Positions 36,875 to 46,650 are shown, counted from the stretch's first letter. The stretch: 64,000 nucleotides of DNA from Oryzisolibacter propanilivorax (GCF_900103645.1 NZ_FNHP01000001.1:124001-188000); one strand, 5' to 3'. Notes: generated by a model not told the origin, from the letters alone. Numbers and translations are program-made.

Positions 36875-38548
36875 ATGGACATGTTTGCCGTGCTGGCCCT
36901 GCTGGTGCTGATCGTGCTGCTGCTGGGCGCGCTGCTGCTGCGCGCACCGCGCCTGCAGCTGCCCGATGCCTGGCTGCAGCAGCTCAAGAGCGTCGAGGCG
37001 GCGGTGCAGGCCACGCAGCTGGCGGTGGCGCGCAACGACGGCGCACTGGCCGCCATGGATCAGCAGCTGCGCGGCTTCACCCAGACCACGCAGGCGCTGC
37101 TGGACGAGCGCCTGGCGCAGGCCGCGGCCGAGTCGCGCTCCAGCCGCGGCGAGCTGCAGACCGCGTTCGCCGCCCTGCAGTCGCGCCTGGAGCAGCAGCT
37201 GGGCCAGTCTCGCGCCGACGCGGCGGCAGGGCGCAAGGAGCTGTCCGACGCGCTGGCGGCGTTTCGCGCCGAACTGGCGCAGACCACCCAGGCGCTGACC
37301 GACGGCAGCACGCGCTCGCGCGAGGCCATCGCCGACAGCACCCAGGCGTTCGGCCAGCGCATCCAGGAGCGCTTCGATGCGCTGGGACTGTCCACGCAGG
37401 GCACGCTGCAGGCGCTCAAGGGGGACATCCACACCCAGCTGTCGGCCATGGCCGAGGCGCTGAAAGACCAGCTGGCCGGCAATACGCGCCAGCTGGCCGA
37501 GTTGGCGCAGGGCAGCCAGCACAATGCGGACGCCCTGCGCGGCGCGCTGAACGAGCGCCTGGCGGCCATCCAGAGCGACAACGCCGCGCGCCTGGAGGAA
37601 ATGCGCCGCACGGTGGACGAAAAGCTGCAGTCCACGCTGGAGCAGCGACTGGGCGAATCCTTCAAGCTGGTCAGCGACCGGCTGGAGCAGGTGCACAAGG
37701 GCCTGGGCGAGATGCAGACCCTGGCTGGCAGCGTCGGCGACCTGAAGCGCGTCATGACCAACGTGAAGTCGCGCGGCACCTGGGGCGAGCTGCAGCTGGG
37801 CATGATCATCGACAACGTGCTGACCCCCGAGCAGTACGCGAAGAACGTCAAGACCATGCCCGGCAGCGAGGACCTGGTCGAGTTCGCCATCCGCCTGCCG
37901 GGACGCAACGACGAGCACCCGGTATGGCTGCCCATCGACTCGAAATATCCTGTCGAGCACTACCAGCGCCTGCTGGACGCGCACGACGCCGCCGACAAGG
38001 CGCTGATGCTATCGGCCGGCAATGCCTTCGAGACGTCCATCCGCCTGGAGGCCAGGAAGATCTCGGCCAAGTACGTCTCGCCGCCGCACACCACCGACTT
38101 CGCCGTGCTGTACCTGCCCACCGAGGGGCTGTTCGCCGAGGTCATGCGCCGCCCGGGCCTGGTCGAGGCGGTGCAGAACGAATGCCGCGTGATGATCACC
38201 GGCCCCGCCAACCTGGCGGCCATGCTCAACAGCCTGCAGATGGGCTTCAAGACGCTGGCCATCGAGAAGCGCTCGTCCGAAGTCTGGGGCGTGCTCGGCC
38301 AGGTCAAGACCGAGTTCGCCAAGTTCGGCGAGGTCGTCGAGGCCACGCGCAAGAGCATCGACGCGGCGGCCAAGAAGTTCGAGCAGGTGGGGGTGCGCAC
38401 CCGCGCCATCCAGCGGCGCCTGCGCGACGTGCAGGAGTTGCCGGCGCCCGAGCAGGCGGCAGCAGCCAGTGCGGTGCTGAACCAGGCGCTGGCGCAGGGC
38501 GAGATCGACCTGGCACCCGAGGCCGACCCGGAAACCCAGGACGCATGA
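36875..38548 (+). CDS. rmuC: DNA recombination protein RmuC
   Basis: A 557-residue protein with an N-terminal membrane helix (MFAVLALLVLIVLLLGALLL), a long coiled-coil region (about residues 30-280) and the C-terminal RmuC nuclease-like domain: NVKSRGTWGELQLGMIIDNV, then LPIDSKYPVEHYQRL and YVSPPHTTDFAVLYLPTEGL. RmuC limits DNA inversion and is proposed to cut unusual DNA structures. It starts 11 bases after a dispersed repeat. Confidence 0.95.
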   Translation: MDMFAVLALLVLIVLLLGALLLRAPRLQLPDAWLQQLKSVEAAVQATQLAVARNDGALAAMDQQLRGFTQTTQALLDERLAQAAAESRSSRGELQTAFAALQSRLEQQLGQSRADAAAGRKELSDALAAFRAELAQTTQALTDGSTRSREAIADSTQAFGQRIQERFDALGLSTQGTLQALKGDIHTQLSAMAEALKDQLAGNTRQLAELAQGSQHNADALRGALNERLAAIQSDNAARLEEMRRTVDEKLQSTLEQRLGESFKLVSDRLEQVHKGLGEMQTLAGSVGDLKRVMTNVKSRGTWGELQLGMIIDNVLTPEQYAKNVKTMPGSEDLVEFAIRLPGRNDEHPVWLPIDSKYPVEHYQRLLDAHDAADKALMLSAGNAFETSIRLEARKISAKYVSPPHTTDFAVLYLPTEGLFAEVMRRPGLVEAVQNECRVMITGPANLAAMLNSLQMGFKTLAIEKRSSEVWGVLGQVKTEFAKFGEVVEATRKSIDAAAKKFEQVGVRTRAIQRRLRDVQELPAPEQAAAASAVLNQALAQGEIDLAPEADPETQDA

Positions 38549-38570
38549 GCCGCCGCGCGTGGCGCGCCGC

Positions 38571-39767
38571 ATGAGCCAGGCCGGCGCCGCAGGCACCGCC
38601 CCGGTGACGCCGCGCACCCTGGGCCGCCTGATCGCCGCCCAGGTCTGCATCCATGCCGCCATGACCGGCCTGCGCATGGCCGCGCCGCTGCTGGCGCTGC
38701 AGCGCGGCCATGGCGCGGCGCAGGTCGGCTTCCTGCTGGCGCTGTTCGCGCTGGCCCAGGTGTTCTTGGCGTTGCCGGCCGGGCGCTATGCCGACCGGCA
38801 CGGGCTGCGCCGCCCTGTGCGCCTGGCGGTTCTGGCGGCCAGTAGCGGCTCGGCGCTGGCGCTGGCGTGGCCGGTGCTGCCGGCGCTGTGCGTCGCCGCG
38901 CTGCTGACCGGCGGCGCCACGGGCGTGGCCGGCATCGCGCTGCAGCGCCACGTCGGCCGCGCGGCGCACGGTGCGACGCAGCTGCGCAGCGTGTTCAGCT
39001 GGCTGGCCATCGGCCCGGCGGTGTCCAACTTCATCGGGCCGTTCTGCGCCGGGCTGCTGATCGACCACGCTGGTGCGCAGCCCGCCAGCCTGGGGGGTTT
39101 TCGCGCTGCGTTCGCGCTGATGGCGCTGCTGCCACTGGTGACCTGGGCGCTGGTGCGCGCGGTGCACGAGCTGCCACCAGTGGCCGCGGCCGTGGGCGGC
39201 GCGCGCCAGCGCTCCTGGGATTTGCTGACCGATGCGCGCTTTCGCCGGCTGCTGCTGGTCAACTGGCTGCTGTCGTCGTGCTGGGACGTGCACACCTTCG
39301 TGGTGCCGCTGCTGGGCCACGAGCGCGGACTGCCAGCCTCCGTCATCGGCTCGATCCTGGGCGCGTTCGCGGTCGCGGCGGCGGCCGTGCGGGTGCTGAT
39401 CCCGTTGATCGCCGAGCGCCTGCGCGAGGCCGACGTGGTGGCGGGCGCCATGGTATCGGCGGCGCTGCTGTTCGGTGCCTATCCGTTGCTGCCGGGCGCG
39501 CTGGCGATGGGCGCCTGCTCGCTGCTGCTGGGCCTGGCGCTGGGGTCGGTCCAGCCCATGGTCATGAGCCTGCTGCACCAGATCACCCCCGAGCACCGCC
39601 ACGGCGAGGCGCTGGGCCTGCGCGCCATGGCCATCAATGCCTCCAGCGTTGCCATGCCCCTGCTGCTGGGCAGCCTGGGCGCAGTGGTCGGGGTGGGCGG
39701 ACTGTTTTGGTTGCTGGGCGCGGGTGTTGGGCTGGGGTCGGGGCTGGCCCGGCGGCTGCGTACCTGA
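38571..39767 (+). CDS. Major facilitator superfamily transporter
   Basis: Inner-membrane carrier of about 398 residues with twelve predicted helices. MFS marks are the loop 2-3 motif GRYADRHGLRRPV and repeated helical halves (LLVNWLLSSCWDVHTFVVPL begins the second half). ATG 38571 is chosen; GTG 38559 is in frame just upstream. The substrate is unknown. It starts 22 bases after rmuC. Confidence 0.87.
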   Translation: MSQAGAAGTAPVTPRTLGRLIAAQVCIHAAMTGLRMAAPLLALQRGHGAAQVGFLLALFALAQVFLALPAGRYADRHGLRRPVRLAVLAASSGSALALAWPVLPALCVAALLTGGATGVAGIALQRHVGRAAHGATQLRSVFSWLAIGPAVSNFIGPFCAGLLIDHAGAQPASLGGFRAAFALMALLPLVTWALVRAVHELPPVAAAVGGARQRSWDLLTDARFRRLLLVNWLLSSCWDVHTFVVPLLGHERGLPASVIGSILGAFAVAAAAVRVLIPLIAERLREADVVAGAMVSAALLFGAYPLLPGALAMGACSLLLGLALGSVQPMVMSLLHQITPEHRHGEALGLRAMAINASSVAMPLLLGSLGAVVGVGGLFWLLGAGVGLGSGLARRLRT

Positions 39768-39786
39768 CGACGCGCGGCTGCGGCGC

Positions 39787-40650
39787 CTACAGCCGGTAGA
39801 ACGTGCGGATGATGTCCCAGGCCTCGGCCGGGTCGTCGGTGATGCGGAACAGCGACAGGTCGGCCGGCGAGATGGTGCCGTGCTCCAGCATCACGTCGAA
39901 GTTGATCAACGCGCGCCAGAAGGCGCTGCCGAACAGCACGATGGGCAGCGGCTTGGACTTGGTGGTCTGCACCAGGGTCAGCACCTCGAACAGTTCGTCC
40001 ATGGTGCCGAAGCCACCCGGGAACACCACCAGCGCCTTGGCACGCATCATGAAGTGCATCTTGCGCATCGCGAAGTAGTGGAACTTGTACGACAGCGACG
40101 GCGTGATGTAGCGGTTGCCGCTCTGCTCGTGCGGCAGGGTGATGTTCAGGCCCACATTGGGCGCGCCGGCCTCGTGCGCGCCGCGGTTGGCAGCTTCCAT
40201 GATGCCGGGGCCGCCGCCGGTGCAGATGTACATGCGCTCCGCCGGCGGGCGGGCCTCGCTGTACTCGGCCACCAGCGCGGCGAACTGGCGCGCGGCCTGG
40301 TAGTAACTGCTGCCGCGCAGCGCGCGCTCGGCCAGCGCGATGCGCTCGGCGTCGCCGCTGGCGCGCGCCTCCTGCAGCAGGCGCTCAGCGTCCTCGGGGG
40401 CCAGGAAGCGCGCGCTGCCGTAGACCACGATGGTGCTCTCGATGCCCTGCGCGGTCTGGCCCAGGTCGGGTTTCAGCAGCTCCAGCTGAAAACGGATGCC
40501 GCGCGTTTCGCGGCGCAGCAGGAACTCCGGGTCGGCGAAGGCCAGGCGGTACGAATCCGCCTTCAGCGGGTTGCCGTTAACGGAGTAGTTGTGCAGCTCG
40601 GCCCAGGCGTCGGCCAAGCGGCTGTCCTGCAGGTTGGTATTGGCGTCCAT
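39787..40650 (-). CDS. LOG-family protein (lysine-decarboxylase-like nucleotide phosphoribohydrolase)
   Basis: A 287-residue protein with the LOG signature: CTGGGPGIMEAANRGAHEAG and PGGFGTMDELFEVLTL, the PGGxGTxxE motif of cytokinin-activating and nucleotide 5'-monophosphate phosphoribohydrolases (TIGR00730 type). The N-terminal extension of about 75 residues is common in the proteobacterial group. Start ATG 40650 avoids an upstream extension that would be coded by a dispersed repeat. The exact substrate is uncertain. Confidence 0.9.
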   Translation of the reverse strand: MDANTNLQDSRLADAWAELHNYSVNGNPLKADSYRLAFADPEFLLRRETRGIRFQLELLKPDLGQTAQGIESTIVVYGSARFLAPEDAERLLQEARASGDAERIALAERALRGSSYYQAARQFAALVAEYSEARPPAERMYICTGGGPGIMEAANRGAHEAGAPNVGLNITLPHEQSGNRYITPSLSYKFHYFAMRKMHFMMRAKALVVFPGGFGTMDELFEVLTLVQTTKSKPLPIVLFGSAFWRALINFDVMLEHGTISPADLSLFRITDDPAEAWDIIRTFYRL

Positions 40651-40671
40651 AAAGGGGAATTTACGTGATTT

Positions 40672-40721
40672 TGGCCGCTGGTCCTTGTCGTTCAAGGACA
40701 TGCAGCTATGAAAGAAGTAGC
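40672..40721 (+). repeat. Dispersed two-hairpin repeat, copy 7
   Basis: The first stem is GTCCTTG / CAAGGAC, perfect over seven pairs with a TCGTT loop; compared with other copies both arms changed together (T/A for C/G). CAGCTATGAAAGAAGTAGC follows. It lies between the LOG gene and the end of crcB. Confidence 0.8.
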
Positions 40722-40726
40722 GCGAA

Positions 40727-41110
40727 TCAGGCGCCGCGCCAAATCCAGTTACCGCTGTGCAGCCCGGCCCAAGCGGTCAGCAGCGAGCCCGCCACATGCG
40801 CCAGCGTCACTCCCAGCGCCAGGCCCAGCCGGCCCTGCAGTAGCAGGCCCAGGACCTCGGCGGAAAACGTCGAGAAGGTCGTCAGCGCGCCCAGAAAGCC
40901 GGTGACCAGCAGCAGCCGCCAGGCCGGGTCCAGCTGCGGCAGCGCCTGCAGCATGGCCAGCGCCAGGCCGATGAGGTAACCGCCGATGAGGTTGGCCGCC
41001 AGCGTGCCCCAGGGCAGCGCCGCGCCCGGCGTGTTCAGCCACAGCGCCAGGCGCCAGCGCGCCAGGGCGCCGGCGCTGGCGCCCAGGCAGATGGCGAGGA
41101 CGTGCGGCAT
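40727..41110 (-). CDS. crcB: Fluoride channel CrcB/Fluc
   Basis: Small membrane protein of 127 residues with four helices that exports fluoride as a dimer. Family motifs: CLGASAGALARWRLA, GTLAANLIGGYLIGLAL with the pore Asn, and GFLGALTTFSTFSAEVLGLL with the phenylalanine-box/Ser-Thr motif. ATG 41110 gives the normal start. No fluoride riboswitch was recognised upstream. Confidence 0.95.
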   Translation of the reverse strand: MPHVLAICLGASAGALARWRLALWLNTPGAALPWGTLAANLIGGYLIGLALAMLQALPQLDPAWRLLLVTGFLGALTTFSTFSAEVLGLLLQGRLGLALGVTLAHVAGSLLTAWAGLHSGNWIWRGA

Positions 41111-41261
41111 GGAGGGCGATTGTAGGAAAGGCCAGAGCGCGGGGGGCCGCCAGCGAACGGCCTGCGGCCGCAAGGCGGGCGTTAGGCGCCAGCCGCTGGA
41201 CGGCATGGGCCAGGCCGTGCTGCCCAGCCCGTGGCCGACGACGGCAGGCCCCGGCTGGTGG

Positions 41262-42305
41262 TCAGCCCTTGTGCGCGCCGGCGTAGTAGTCGATCAGCAC
41301 GCGCGCGCCATCCACGCCCACCTTGCCGGACCAGTCGCGCGCGAAGCGCTCGCCCAGCAGGTCCAGCGAACGGCGCAGCTCGTAGCTGGGCTGGGTGATC
41401 TTGGTGCCATGGCTGGCCAGGATGCGCTGCGCGGCGTCGTCCGCGTCCTGCGCCAGCTGCCAGCCGCGCGCCTCGGCGTCGCTGGCCGCCGCCTGCAGCG
41501 CCTGCCGCGCGGTCTCGGGCAGCGCGGCCCAGCGTTTCTCGCTCATCAGCACCAGGTTCTTCGGGATCCAGGCGCGCATGTCGACGAACACGCCCAGCGC
41601 ATTCCAGGACTGGCTGTCCACGCCGGTGGTGCTGGAGGTGACCATGGCGTCCACCTCGCCGTCCTGGATGGCCCGGGCCAGGTTGTTGGCCGGGATGTCG
41701 ACCGGCGTGGCGCCCGCGGCCTTGGCCATGAAGGTGGTGGCACCGTTGTTGACGCGCAACTTCTGGCCCTTGAGGTCCTCCAGCCGGTTGACCGGCGCGC
41801 GGGCATACAGGCCCTGGCCTGGCCAGGGCGCGGTGTACAGCACACGGATGCCCTGCTTGTGCAGCAGCGCCGAAATCGGCTGGCGCGTGACGTTCCACAG
41901 CCGCTTGGCGTCGTCGAAGCTGCGCACGATGAAGGGCAGGGAATCAACGCCGAGCAGCGGAAGCTCCTGCGCGAAGTTGGACATGAAGATCTCGCCCATG
42001 GCCAGGTCGCCGCTGCCGAGCGCCGCCAACACCTGCTTCATCGGCATCAGCTTGGCGTTGGCGACCACCTCGACCTGAACCGCACCCTGGCTGGACTGGC
42101 TGGCCTGGCGCGCGAACTGCTGCAGGTTGCGGGTGTGGAACAGGCTGTCGGCATAGGCGCCGGCGCACTGCAGCGTGGTCGGCGCTGCGCGCGCGGCAAG
42201 GGGCGAGCAGGCGGCAGCGGCAGCGCCCAGCGCGGCCAGAGCCTGGCGCCGCGTGGCGCGGGCAGGGGGCAAGGCAGGGGCGGGCCAGGAATGGCGGTCG
42301 GCCAT
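41262..42305 (-). CDS. TRAP-type transporter substrate-binding protein (DctP family)
   Basis: Periplasmic binding protein of 347 residues. The leader is twin-arginine-like (ATRRQALAALGAAAAACSPL, Ala-rich, cleavage near AARA). DctP features include EVVANAKLMPMKQVLAALGS and LARAIQDGEVDAMVTSSTTG, with the conserved Arg in KGQKLRVNNG. The ligand is probably a carboxylate. Its membrane partners DctQ and DctM are not adjacent. AAGGAG precedes ATG 42305. Confidence 0.9.
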   Translation of the reverse strand: MADRHSWPAPALPPARATRRQALAALGAAAAACSPLAARAAPTTLQCAGAYADSLFHTRNLQQFARQASQSSQGAVQVEVVANAKLMPMKQVLAALGSGDLAMGEIFMSNFAQELPLLGVDSLPFIVRSFDDAKRLWNVTRQPISALLHKQGIRVLYTAPWPGQGLYARAPVNRLEDLKGQKLRVNNGATTFMAKAAGATPVDIPANNLARAIQDGEVDAMVTSSTTGVDSQSWNALGVFVDMRAWIPKNLVLMSEKRWAALPETARQALQAAASDAEARGWQLAQDADDAAQRILASHGTKITQPSYELRRSLDLLGERFARDWSGKVGVDGARVLIDYYAGAHKG

Positions 42306-42518
42306 GGGATGGATCTCCTTCAGGGAACTGTTCTTGGCGGCGGCGCCGCTGCATGACGGCGCGCCCGGGCTTGAGGGCCGCAACTGTAGTGAAACATTCG
42401 CGTTCGTGCAGGCCTCCAGGCGCCAGCATCCGGCCGATGCCGGGCCTTGGCCGCCCGCGCCAGGCTGCACACGAACCAGCTAGGGTATTCCAGCCAGCGC
42501 TGCCGCCAGGCGCCTGCC

Positions 42519-42524
42519 TAGAAT
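42519..42524 (+). promoter_or_regulatory. Candidate -10 box of phaR
   Basis: TAGAAT directly precedes the candidate PhaR operator at 42526-42538, which would cover the start point (about 42531), a repressor-like position. The -35 is weak. Confidence 0.5.
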
Positions 42525-42525
42525 C

Positions 42526-42538
42526 TGCTGCACTGCAA
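42526..42538. promoter_or_regulatory. Candidate PhaR operator in front of phaR
   Basis: TGCTGCACTGCAA is the exact reverse complement of phasin operator 1. It sits 50 bases before the proposed GTG start and overlaps the predicted transcription start, suggesting self-repression. Confidence 0.65.
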
Positions 42539-42588
42539 TAACCCACCTGCCCGGCGCCGTGCGCTGCCAGGTCCCACAAGGATTCCCG

Positions 42589-43146
42589 GTGCCAGACCAG
42601 AACCACGACCCCAGCGACGAGCCCAGCCCGGCCGCGACGCCGCGCGAGCGCATCATCAAGAAGTACCCCAACCGGCGGCTGTACGACACCACCACCTCCA
42701 CCTACATCACGCTGGCCGAGGTCAAGCAGCTGGTCATCGGCGGTGAGGCCGTGATGGTGCGCGATGCCAAGACCGGCGATGACCTGACGCGCAGCATCCT
42801 GCTGCAGATCATCCTGGAGGAGGAAGCCGGCGGCGCGCCCATGTTCAGCGAGACGGCGCTGGCAAACATCATCCGTTTCTACGGCCACGCCATGCAGGGC
42901 TACATGGGCGCCTACCTGGAAAAGAACGTGCAGATGTTCAGCGAGTTCCAGTCGCGCCTGGCCGAGCAGGCGCAGGGCCTGTCGCCCGAGAAGTGGGCGC
43001 AATTCATGCAGCTGAACTCGCCGCTGATGAAGAACTGGATGGGCAGCTACGCCGAGCAATCGCAAACCGCCTTCGCGCAGATGGGTGAGCAGATGCAGCG
43101 CCAGACCGACCAGATGCTGGAGGCGTTCGGCATGAAAAAGCGCTGA
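42589..43146 (+). CDS. phaR: Polyhydroxyalkanoate synthesis repressor PhaR
   Basis: DNA- and polymer-binding repressor of 185 residues. The N-terminal domain begins [20 protein letters not shown], the diagnostic PHB/PHA accumulation regulator motif, and continues [20 protein letters not shown]; two PHB-binding repeats follow ([19 protein letters not shown]) and a Gln/Met-rich tail. When granules form, PhaR leaves its operators and phasin is made. Start GTG 42589 has AAGGA six bases upstream; GTG 42559 is also in frame. A matching operator lies in its own promoter and in front of the phasin gene. Confidence 0.94.
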   Translation: MPDQNHDPSDEPSPAATPRERIIKKYPNRRLYDTTTSTYITLAEVKQLVIGGEAVMVRDAKTGDDLTRSILLQIILEEEAGGAPMFSETALANIIRFYGHAMQGYMGAYLEKNVQMFSEFQSRLAEQAQGLSPEKWAQFMQLNSPLMKNWMGSYAEQSQTAFAQMGEQMQRQTDQMLEAFGMKKR

Positions 43147-43151
43147 CAGGC

Positions 43152-43192
43152 CCGGCGCCGGCGCCGCATGGCATGCGGCGCGCGCCGGTTTT
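43152..43192 (+). terminator. Probable terminator after phaR
   Basis: A long GC-rich imperfect stem (CCGGCGC...GCGCCGCAT / ATGCGGCGC...GCGCCGG) followed by TTTT. Confidence 0.6.
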
Positions 43193-43216
43193 CCCGGCTC
43201 TGGGAAAATACGGGCG

Positions 43217-44632
43217 ATGAGCGACGCACATGCCCCCACCCTGAATCCTCCCCCCACCCCCGCGCAGGCGCCCAAGATCGGCTTCGTCAGCCTGGGCTGT
43301 CCGAAGAACCTCACCGATTCCGAACTCATCCTGACCCAGCTCTCGGCCGAGGGCTATCAGACGTCCAAGACCTTCGAGGGCGCGGACCTGGTGATCGTCA
43401 ACACCTGCGGCTTCATCGACGACGCGGTGCGCGAGAGCCTGGACACCATCGGCGAGGCGCTGGCCGACAACGGCCGCGTCATCGTCACCGGCTGCCTGGG
43501 CGCCAAGGCGGGCAAGGACGGCGGCACGCTGATCCAGGACGTGCACCCCAGCGTGCTGGCCGTGACCGGCCCGCATGCCGCGCAGGAGGTCATGGACGCG
43601 GTGCACCGCAACCTGCCCAAGCCGCACGATCCGTTCCTCGACCTGGTGCCCGGCGCGTTCGGCGAGGCCGGCATCAAGCTCACGCCGCGCCACTACGCGT
43701 ACCTGAAGATCAGCGAGGGCTGCAACCACCGCTGCACCTTCTGCATCATCCCGTCGATGCGCGGCGACCTGGTCTCGCGCCCGATCGGCGATGTGCTGAA
43801 CGAGGCGCGCGCGCTGTTCGCCGGCGGCGTGAAGGAGCTGCTGGTGGTGAGCCAGGACACCTCCGCGTACGGTGTGGACGTGAAGTACCGCACGGGCTTC
43901 TGGGACGGCAAGCCGGTGCGCACGCGCACCCAGGAGCTGGTGCAGGCCCTGGGCGAACTGGCCAAGGAACACGGCGCCTGGGTGCGGCTGCACTACGTCT
44001 ACCCGTACCCCAGCGTGGACGACCTGATCCCGCTCATGAACGACGGCCTGGTGCTGCCCTACCTGGACGTGCCGCTGCAGCACAGCCATCCGGATGTCCT
44101 CAAGCGCATGAAGCGCCCGGCCAGCGGCGAGAAGAACCTGGAGCGCATCCAGCGCTGGCGCGACGCCTGCCCGCAGCTGGTCATCCGCAGCACCTTCATC
44201 GCTGGCTTCCCCGGCGAGACCGAGGAGGAGTTCCAGCACCTGCTGGATTTCGTGCGCGAGGCGCAGATCGACCGCGCCGGCTGCTTCGCCTACAGCGACG
44301 TGCCCGGCGCCACGGCCAATGACCTGCCCGGCATGGTGCCGCAGGCGCTGCGCGAGGAGCGCCGCGCGCGCTTCATGGCGGTGGCCGAGGAAGTCTCCAC
44401 CCAGCGCCTGACGCAGCGCGTGGGCAGCACCATGCAGGTGCTGGTCGACAAGGCCGTGGGCCTGGGTAAGAAGGGCGGCGTGGGCCGCAGCTATGCCGAC
44501 GCGCCCGAGATCGACGGCTTGGTGCACCTGATGCCGCCGGAAAAGCTCAGCAAGACCTACAAGGCCGGCGAGTTCGTGCGCGCGCGCATCGTCGGCACGC
44601 AGGGCCACGATCTGGTGGGCCTGCCGGTCTGA
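43217..44632 (+). CDS. rimO: Ribosomal protein S12 methylthiotransferase RimO
   Basis: Radical-SAM enzyme that methylthiolates Asp88 of ribosomal protein S12. The 471-residue protein has an N-terminal MTTase domain ([48 protein letters not shown]) supplying three cluster Cys, the radical-SAM motif CNHRCTFC near residue 170, and a C-terminal TRAM domain ending in VGLPV. Length is typical of betaproteobacterial RimO. It follows phaR after a terminator-like stem. Confidence 0.97.
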   Translation: MSDAHAPTLNPPPTPAQAPKIGFVSLGCPKNLTDSELILTQLSAEGYQTSKTFEGADLVIVNTCGFIDDAVRESLDTIGEALADNGRVIVTGCLGAKAGKDGGTLIQDVHPSVLAVTGPHAAQEVMDAVHRNLPKPHDPFLDLVPGAFGEAGIKLTPRHYAYLKISEGCNHRCTFCIIPSMRGDLVSRPIGDVLNEARALFAGGVKELLVVSQDTSAYGVDVKYRTGFWDGKPVRTRTQELVQALGELAKEHGAWVRLHYVYPYPSVDDLIPLMNDGLVLPYLDVPLQHSHPDVLKRMKRPASGEKNLERIQRWRDACPQLVIRSTFIAGFPGETEEEFQHLLDFVREAQIDRAGCFAYSDVPGATANDLPGMVPQALREERRARFMAVAEEVSTQRLTQRVGSTMQVLVDKAVGLGKKGGVGRSYADAPEIDGLVHLMPPEKLSKTYKAGEFVRARIVGTQGHDLVGLPV

Positions 44633-44657
44633 CTGACAGCGCTGCGCGGCGCGCCCG

Positions 44658-45887
44658 TCAGAGGTGGTGCCGCGCGGCCGCGTCCTGCGCCAGCGTCCAG
44701 CCGCGGCCGGCCTGCATGCCCAGCCAGCCGATCAGCACGCTCAAGGCCGCCATGCCTGCCAGCACCGGCGCCCAGCCACCCCAGACGGCCTGCACCCAAC
44801 CGGCCAGGATCGGGCCGCCGGCGGCCAGCAGGTAGCCCAGCGTCTGCGCCATGCCCGACAGCGCGGCCGCCTGACCGGGGCTGCCGGTGCGCAGGCCCAT
44901 GAACATCAGCGACAGCAGCATGCTGCCGCCCAGCCCCAGGCCAAAGCCGAAGGTCCAGAGCAACGCGGCCTGCGGCAGCCACCACAGGCCCAGCGCGCAG
45001 CCGCCCATCAGCGCCGCCACGCCCGCGGCCAGCAGGCGCTGGTCCTGCAGGCGCGGCACCACCGGCGCCAGCAGCAGGCCGGGAATCGCGGTGGCCAGCT
45101 GCATCACGCCGTGCAGCTGCCCGGCTGCCTGCGGCGACAGGCCGGCGGCCTTCAGCATGCTGGGCAGCCAGGTCACCAGCACGTAGTACAGCAGCGAGCT
45201 GAACCCCATGAACAGGCTGACCTGCCACGCCAGGCGCGAGCGCCACACCGGCACGAAGACGGCTGCGGCGGACTGCCGGGCAGCCGCGGCTTGCGCCGCC
45301 GGAGCGGGCAGGCGAGGCACGCGGGCCCACAACACCAGCGCCGGCAGGGCCAGCAGCAGCGGCGCCGCCAGCGCCCACTGCCAGCCCCAGGTGCGGTCCA
45401 GCCCGACCACGCTGGCCGATGCCAGCGCCGCCGCCAGCCCCATGCTGATCGAGTAGGCGCTGGTCATGGCCGCCACGCTGTCCGGAAAGTCGCGCTTGAT
45501 CAGGCTGGGCAGCAATACGTTGGCCAACGCGATGCCGGCACCCATCAGGCAGGTGCCCAGGTACAGGCCCGCCAGCCCGCCAGTGGCGCGCAGCACCAGC
45601 CCCAGCAACACCAGCACCAGGCCGAGCAGCAGGGTGCGCTCCAGCCCCCAGGCCTTGCCACATGCCGGCGCGAACGGCGACAGCAGCGCAAACGCCAGCA
45701 CCGGCAGGCTGGTCAGCAGCCCGGCCTGCGCCGGTGAGAGGGTGAATGCGGTTTGCAGCACGTCCAGCAGCGGCGCCACGCCGGTGATGGGCGCGCGCAG
45801 GTTGGCGGCGAGCAGCAGCACTGCGGCTACCAGCCAGGCGCTGCTTGGAACCCGGGATATACGGGCGAACAGGGCGGTTCCGGACAT
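44658..45887 (-). CDS. CynX/NimT-family MFS transporter
   Basis: A 409-residue carrier with twelve helices. The N-terminal LRAPITGVAPLLDVLQTAF, then LSPAQAGLLTSLPVLAFALL and SPFAP is the mark of the CynX/NimT (cyanate/nitroimidazole) group of MFS. The second half starts near LAWQVSLFMGFSSLLYYVLV. Real substrates of most members are unknown. It is convergent with rimO and has no functional partner beside it. Confidence 0.88.
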   Translation of the reverse strand: MSGTALFARISRVPSSAWLVAAVLLLAANLRAPITGVAPLLDVLQTAFTLSPAQAGLLTSLPVLAFALLSPFAPACGKAWGLERTLLLGLVLVLLGLVLRATGGLAGLYLGTCLMGAGIALANVLLPSLIKRDFPDSVAAMTSAYSISMGLAAALASASVVGLDRTWGWQWALAAPLLLALPALVLWARVPRLPAPAAQAAAARQSAAAVFVPVWRSRLAWQVSLFMGFSSLLYYVLVTWLPSMLKAAGLSPQAAGQLHGVMQLATAIPGLLLAPVVPRLQDQRLLAAGVAALMGGCALGLWWLPQAALLWTFGFGLGLGGSMLLSLMFMGLRTGSPGQAAALSGMAQTLGYLLAAGGPILAGWVQAVWGGWAPVLAGMAALSVLIGWLGMQAGRGWTLAQDAAARHHL

Positions 45888-46013
45888 TCAGCCACCATAG
45901 CCCGGACCGGCGCCGGCGCCATCCGGCCGGCGTGATAGTGGCTAGCCGGCGCCGGGCCAGCGCCCGCTGCCCGCCCGTGGCAGACCGGCCAGCGGCCTGC
46001 AGTTGCCCGAAAA

Positions 46014-46042
46014 CAAACAGGCCCCGCACGGGCGGGGCCTGT
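46014..46042 (-). terminator. Intrinsic terminator after efp
   Basis: Perfect 10-bp stem CAGGCCCCGC / GCGGGGCCTG with a four-base loop; on the minus strand GTTTGTTTTC follows. Confidence 0.87.
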
Positions 46043-46095
46043 AGGCAAGTGGCAGTGCGCGGCGGATGGGCCGCGCGCTGGCGCTGCGGGGTGGA

Positions 46096-46650
46096 TTACA
46101 CGCGCTTGCGGTACTCGCCGGTGCGGGTGTCGATCTCGATCTTGTCGCCCTGCGACACGAACAGCGGTACCGGCACCTCGAAGCCGGTGGCGATCTTGGC
46201 GGGCTTGAGCACCTTGCCCGAGGTATCGCCCTTGACGGCCGGCTCGGTCCAGGTGATCTCGCGCTCGACGCTGGTGGGCAGCTCCACCGAGATGGCCTTG
46301 CCGTCGTAGAACACCACTTCGGCGGTCATGCCGTCTTCCAGGAAGCTGATGGCGTCGCCCATGTTGCCGGCCTCGACCTCGTACTGGTTGTACTCGGTGT
46401 CCATCCAGACGTACATCGGGTCGGCGAAGTAGGAGTAGGTGCACTCCTTCTTGTCCAGCACCACGTTGTCGATCTTGTCGTCGGCCTTGTAGACCAGCTC
46501 GGTGCCCATGTTGTTGAGCAGGCCCTTGAGCTTCATGCGCACGGTGGCGGCGCCGCGGCCGCCGCGGGCGTATTCGGTGCGTAGGACGATCATCGGGTCC
46601 TTGCCCTGCATGATGACGTTGCCGGCGCGGATTTCTTGAGCGAGTTTCAT
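46096..46650 (-). CDS. efp: Translation elongation factor P (arginine type)
   Basis: EF-P, 184 residues, helps the ribosome through proline stretches. It begins [20 protein letters not shown] and the modified loop reads [12 protein letters not shown], with Arg at position 32. This is the class rhamnosylated by EarP, whose gene lies directly upstream on the same strand. The remaining domains are intact ([28 protein letters not shown] end). Start ATG 46650 gives the standard length. Confidence 0.97.
   Translation of the reverse strand: MKLAQEIRAGNVIMQGKDPMIVLRTEYARGGRGAATVRMKLKGLLNNMGTELVYKADDKIDNVVLDKKECTYSYFADPMYVWMDTEYNQYEVEAGNMGDAISFLEDGMTAEVVFYDGKAISVELPTSVEREITWTEPAVKGDTSGKVLKPAKIATGFEVPVPLFVSQGDKIEIDTRTGEYRKRV

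Noticed and set aside
41111..41261. Possible fluoride riboswitch upstream of crcB
   Set aside because: The conserved fluoride-riboswitch opening and pseudoknot segments were not found on the minus strand in this gap.
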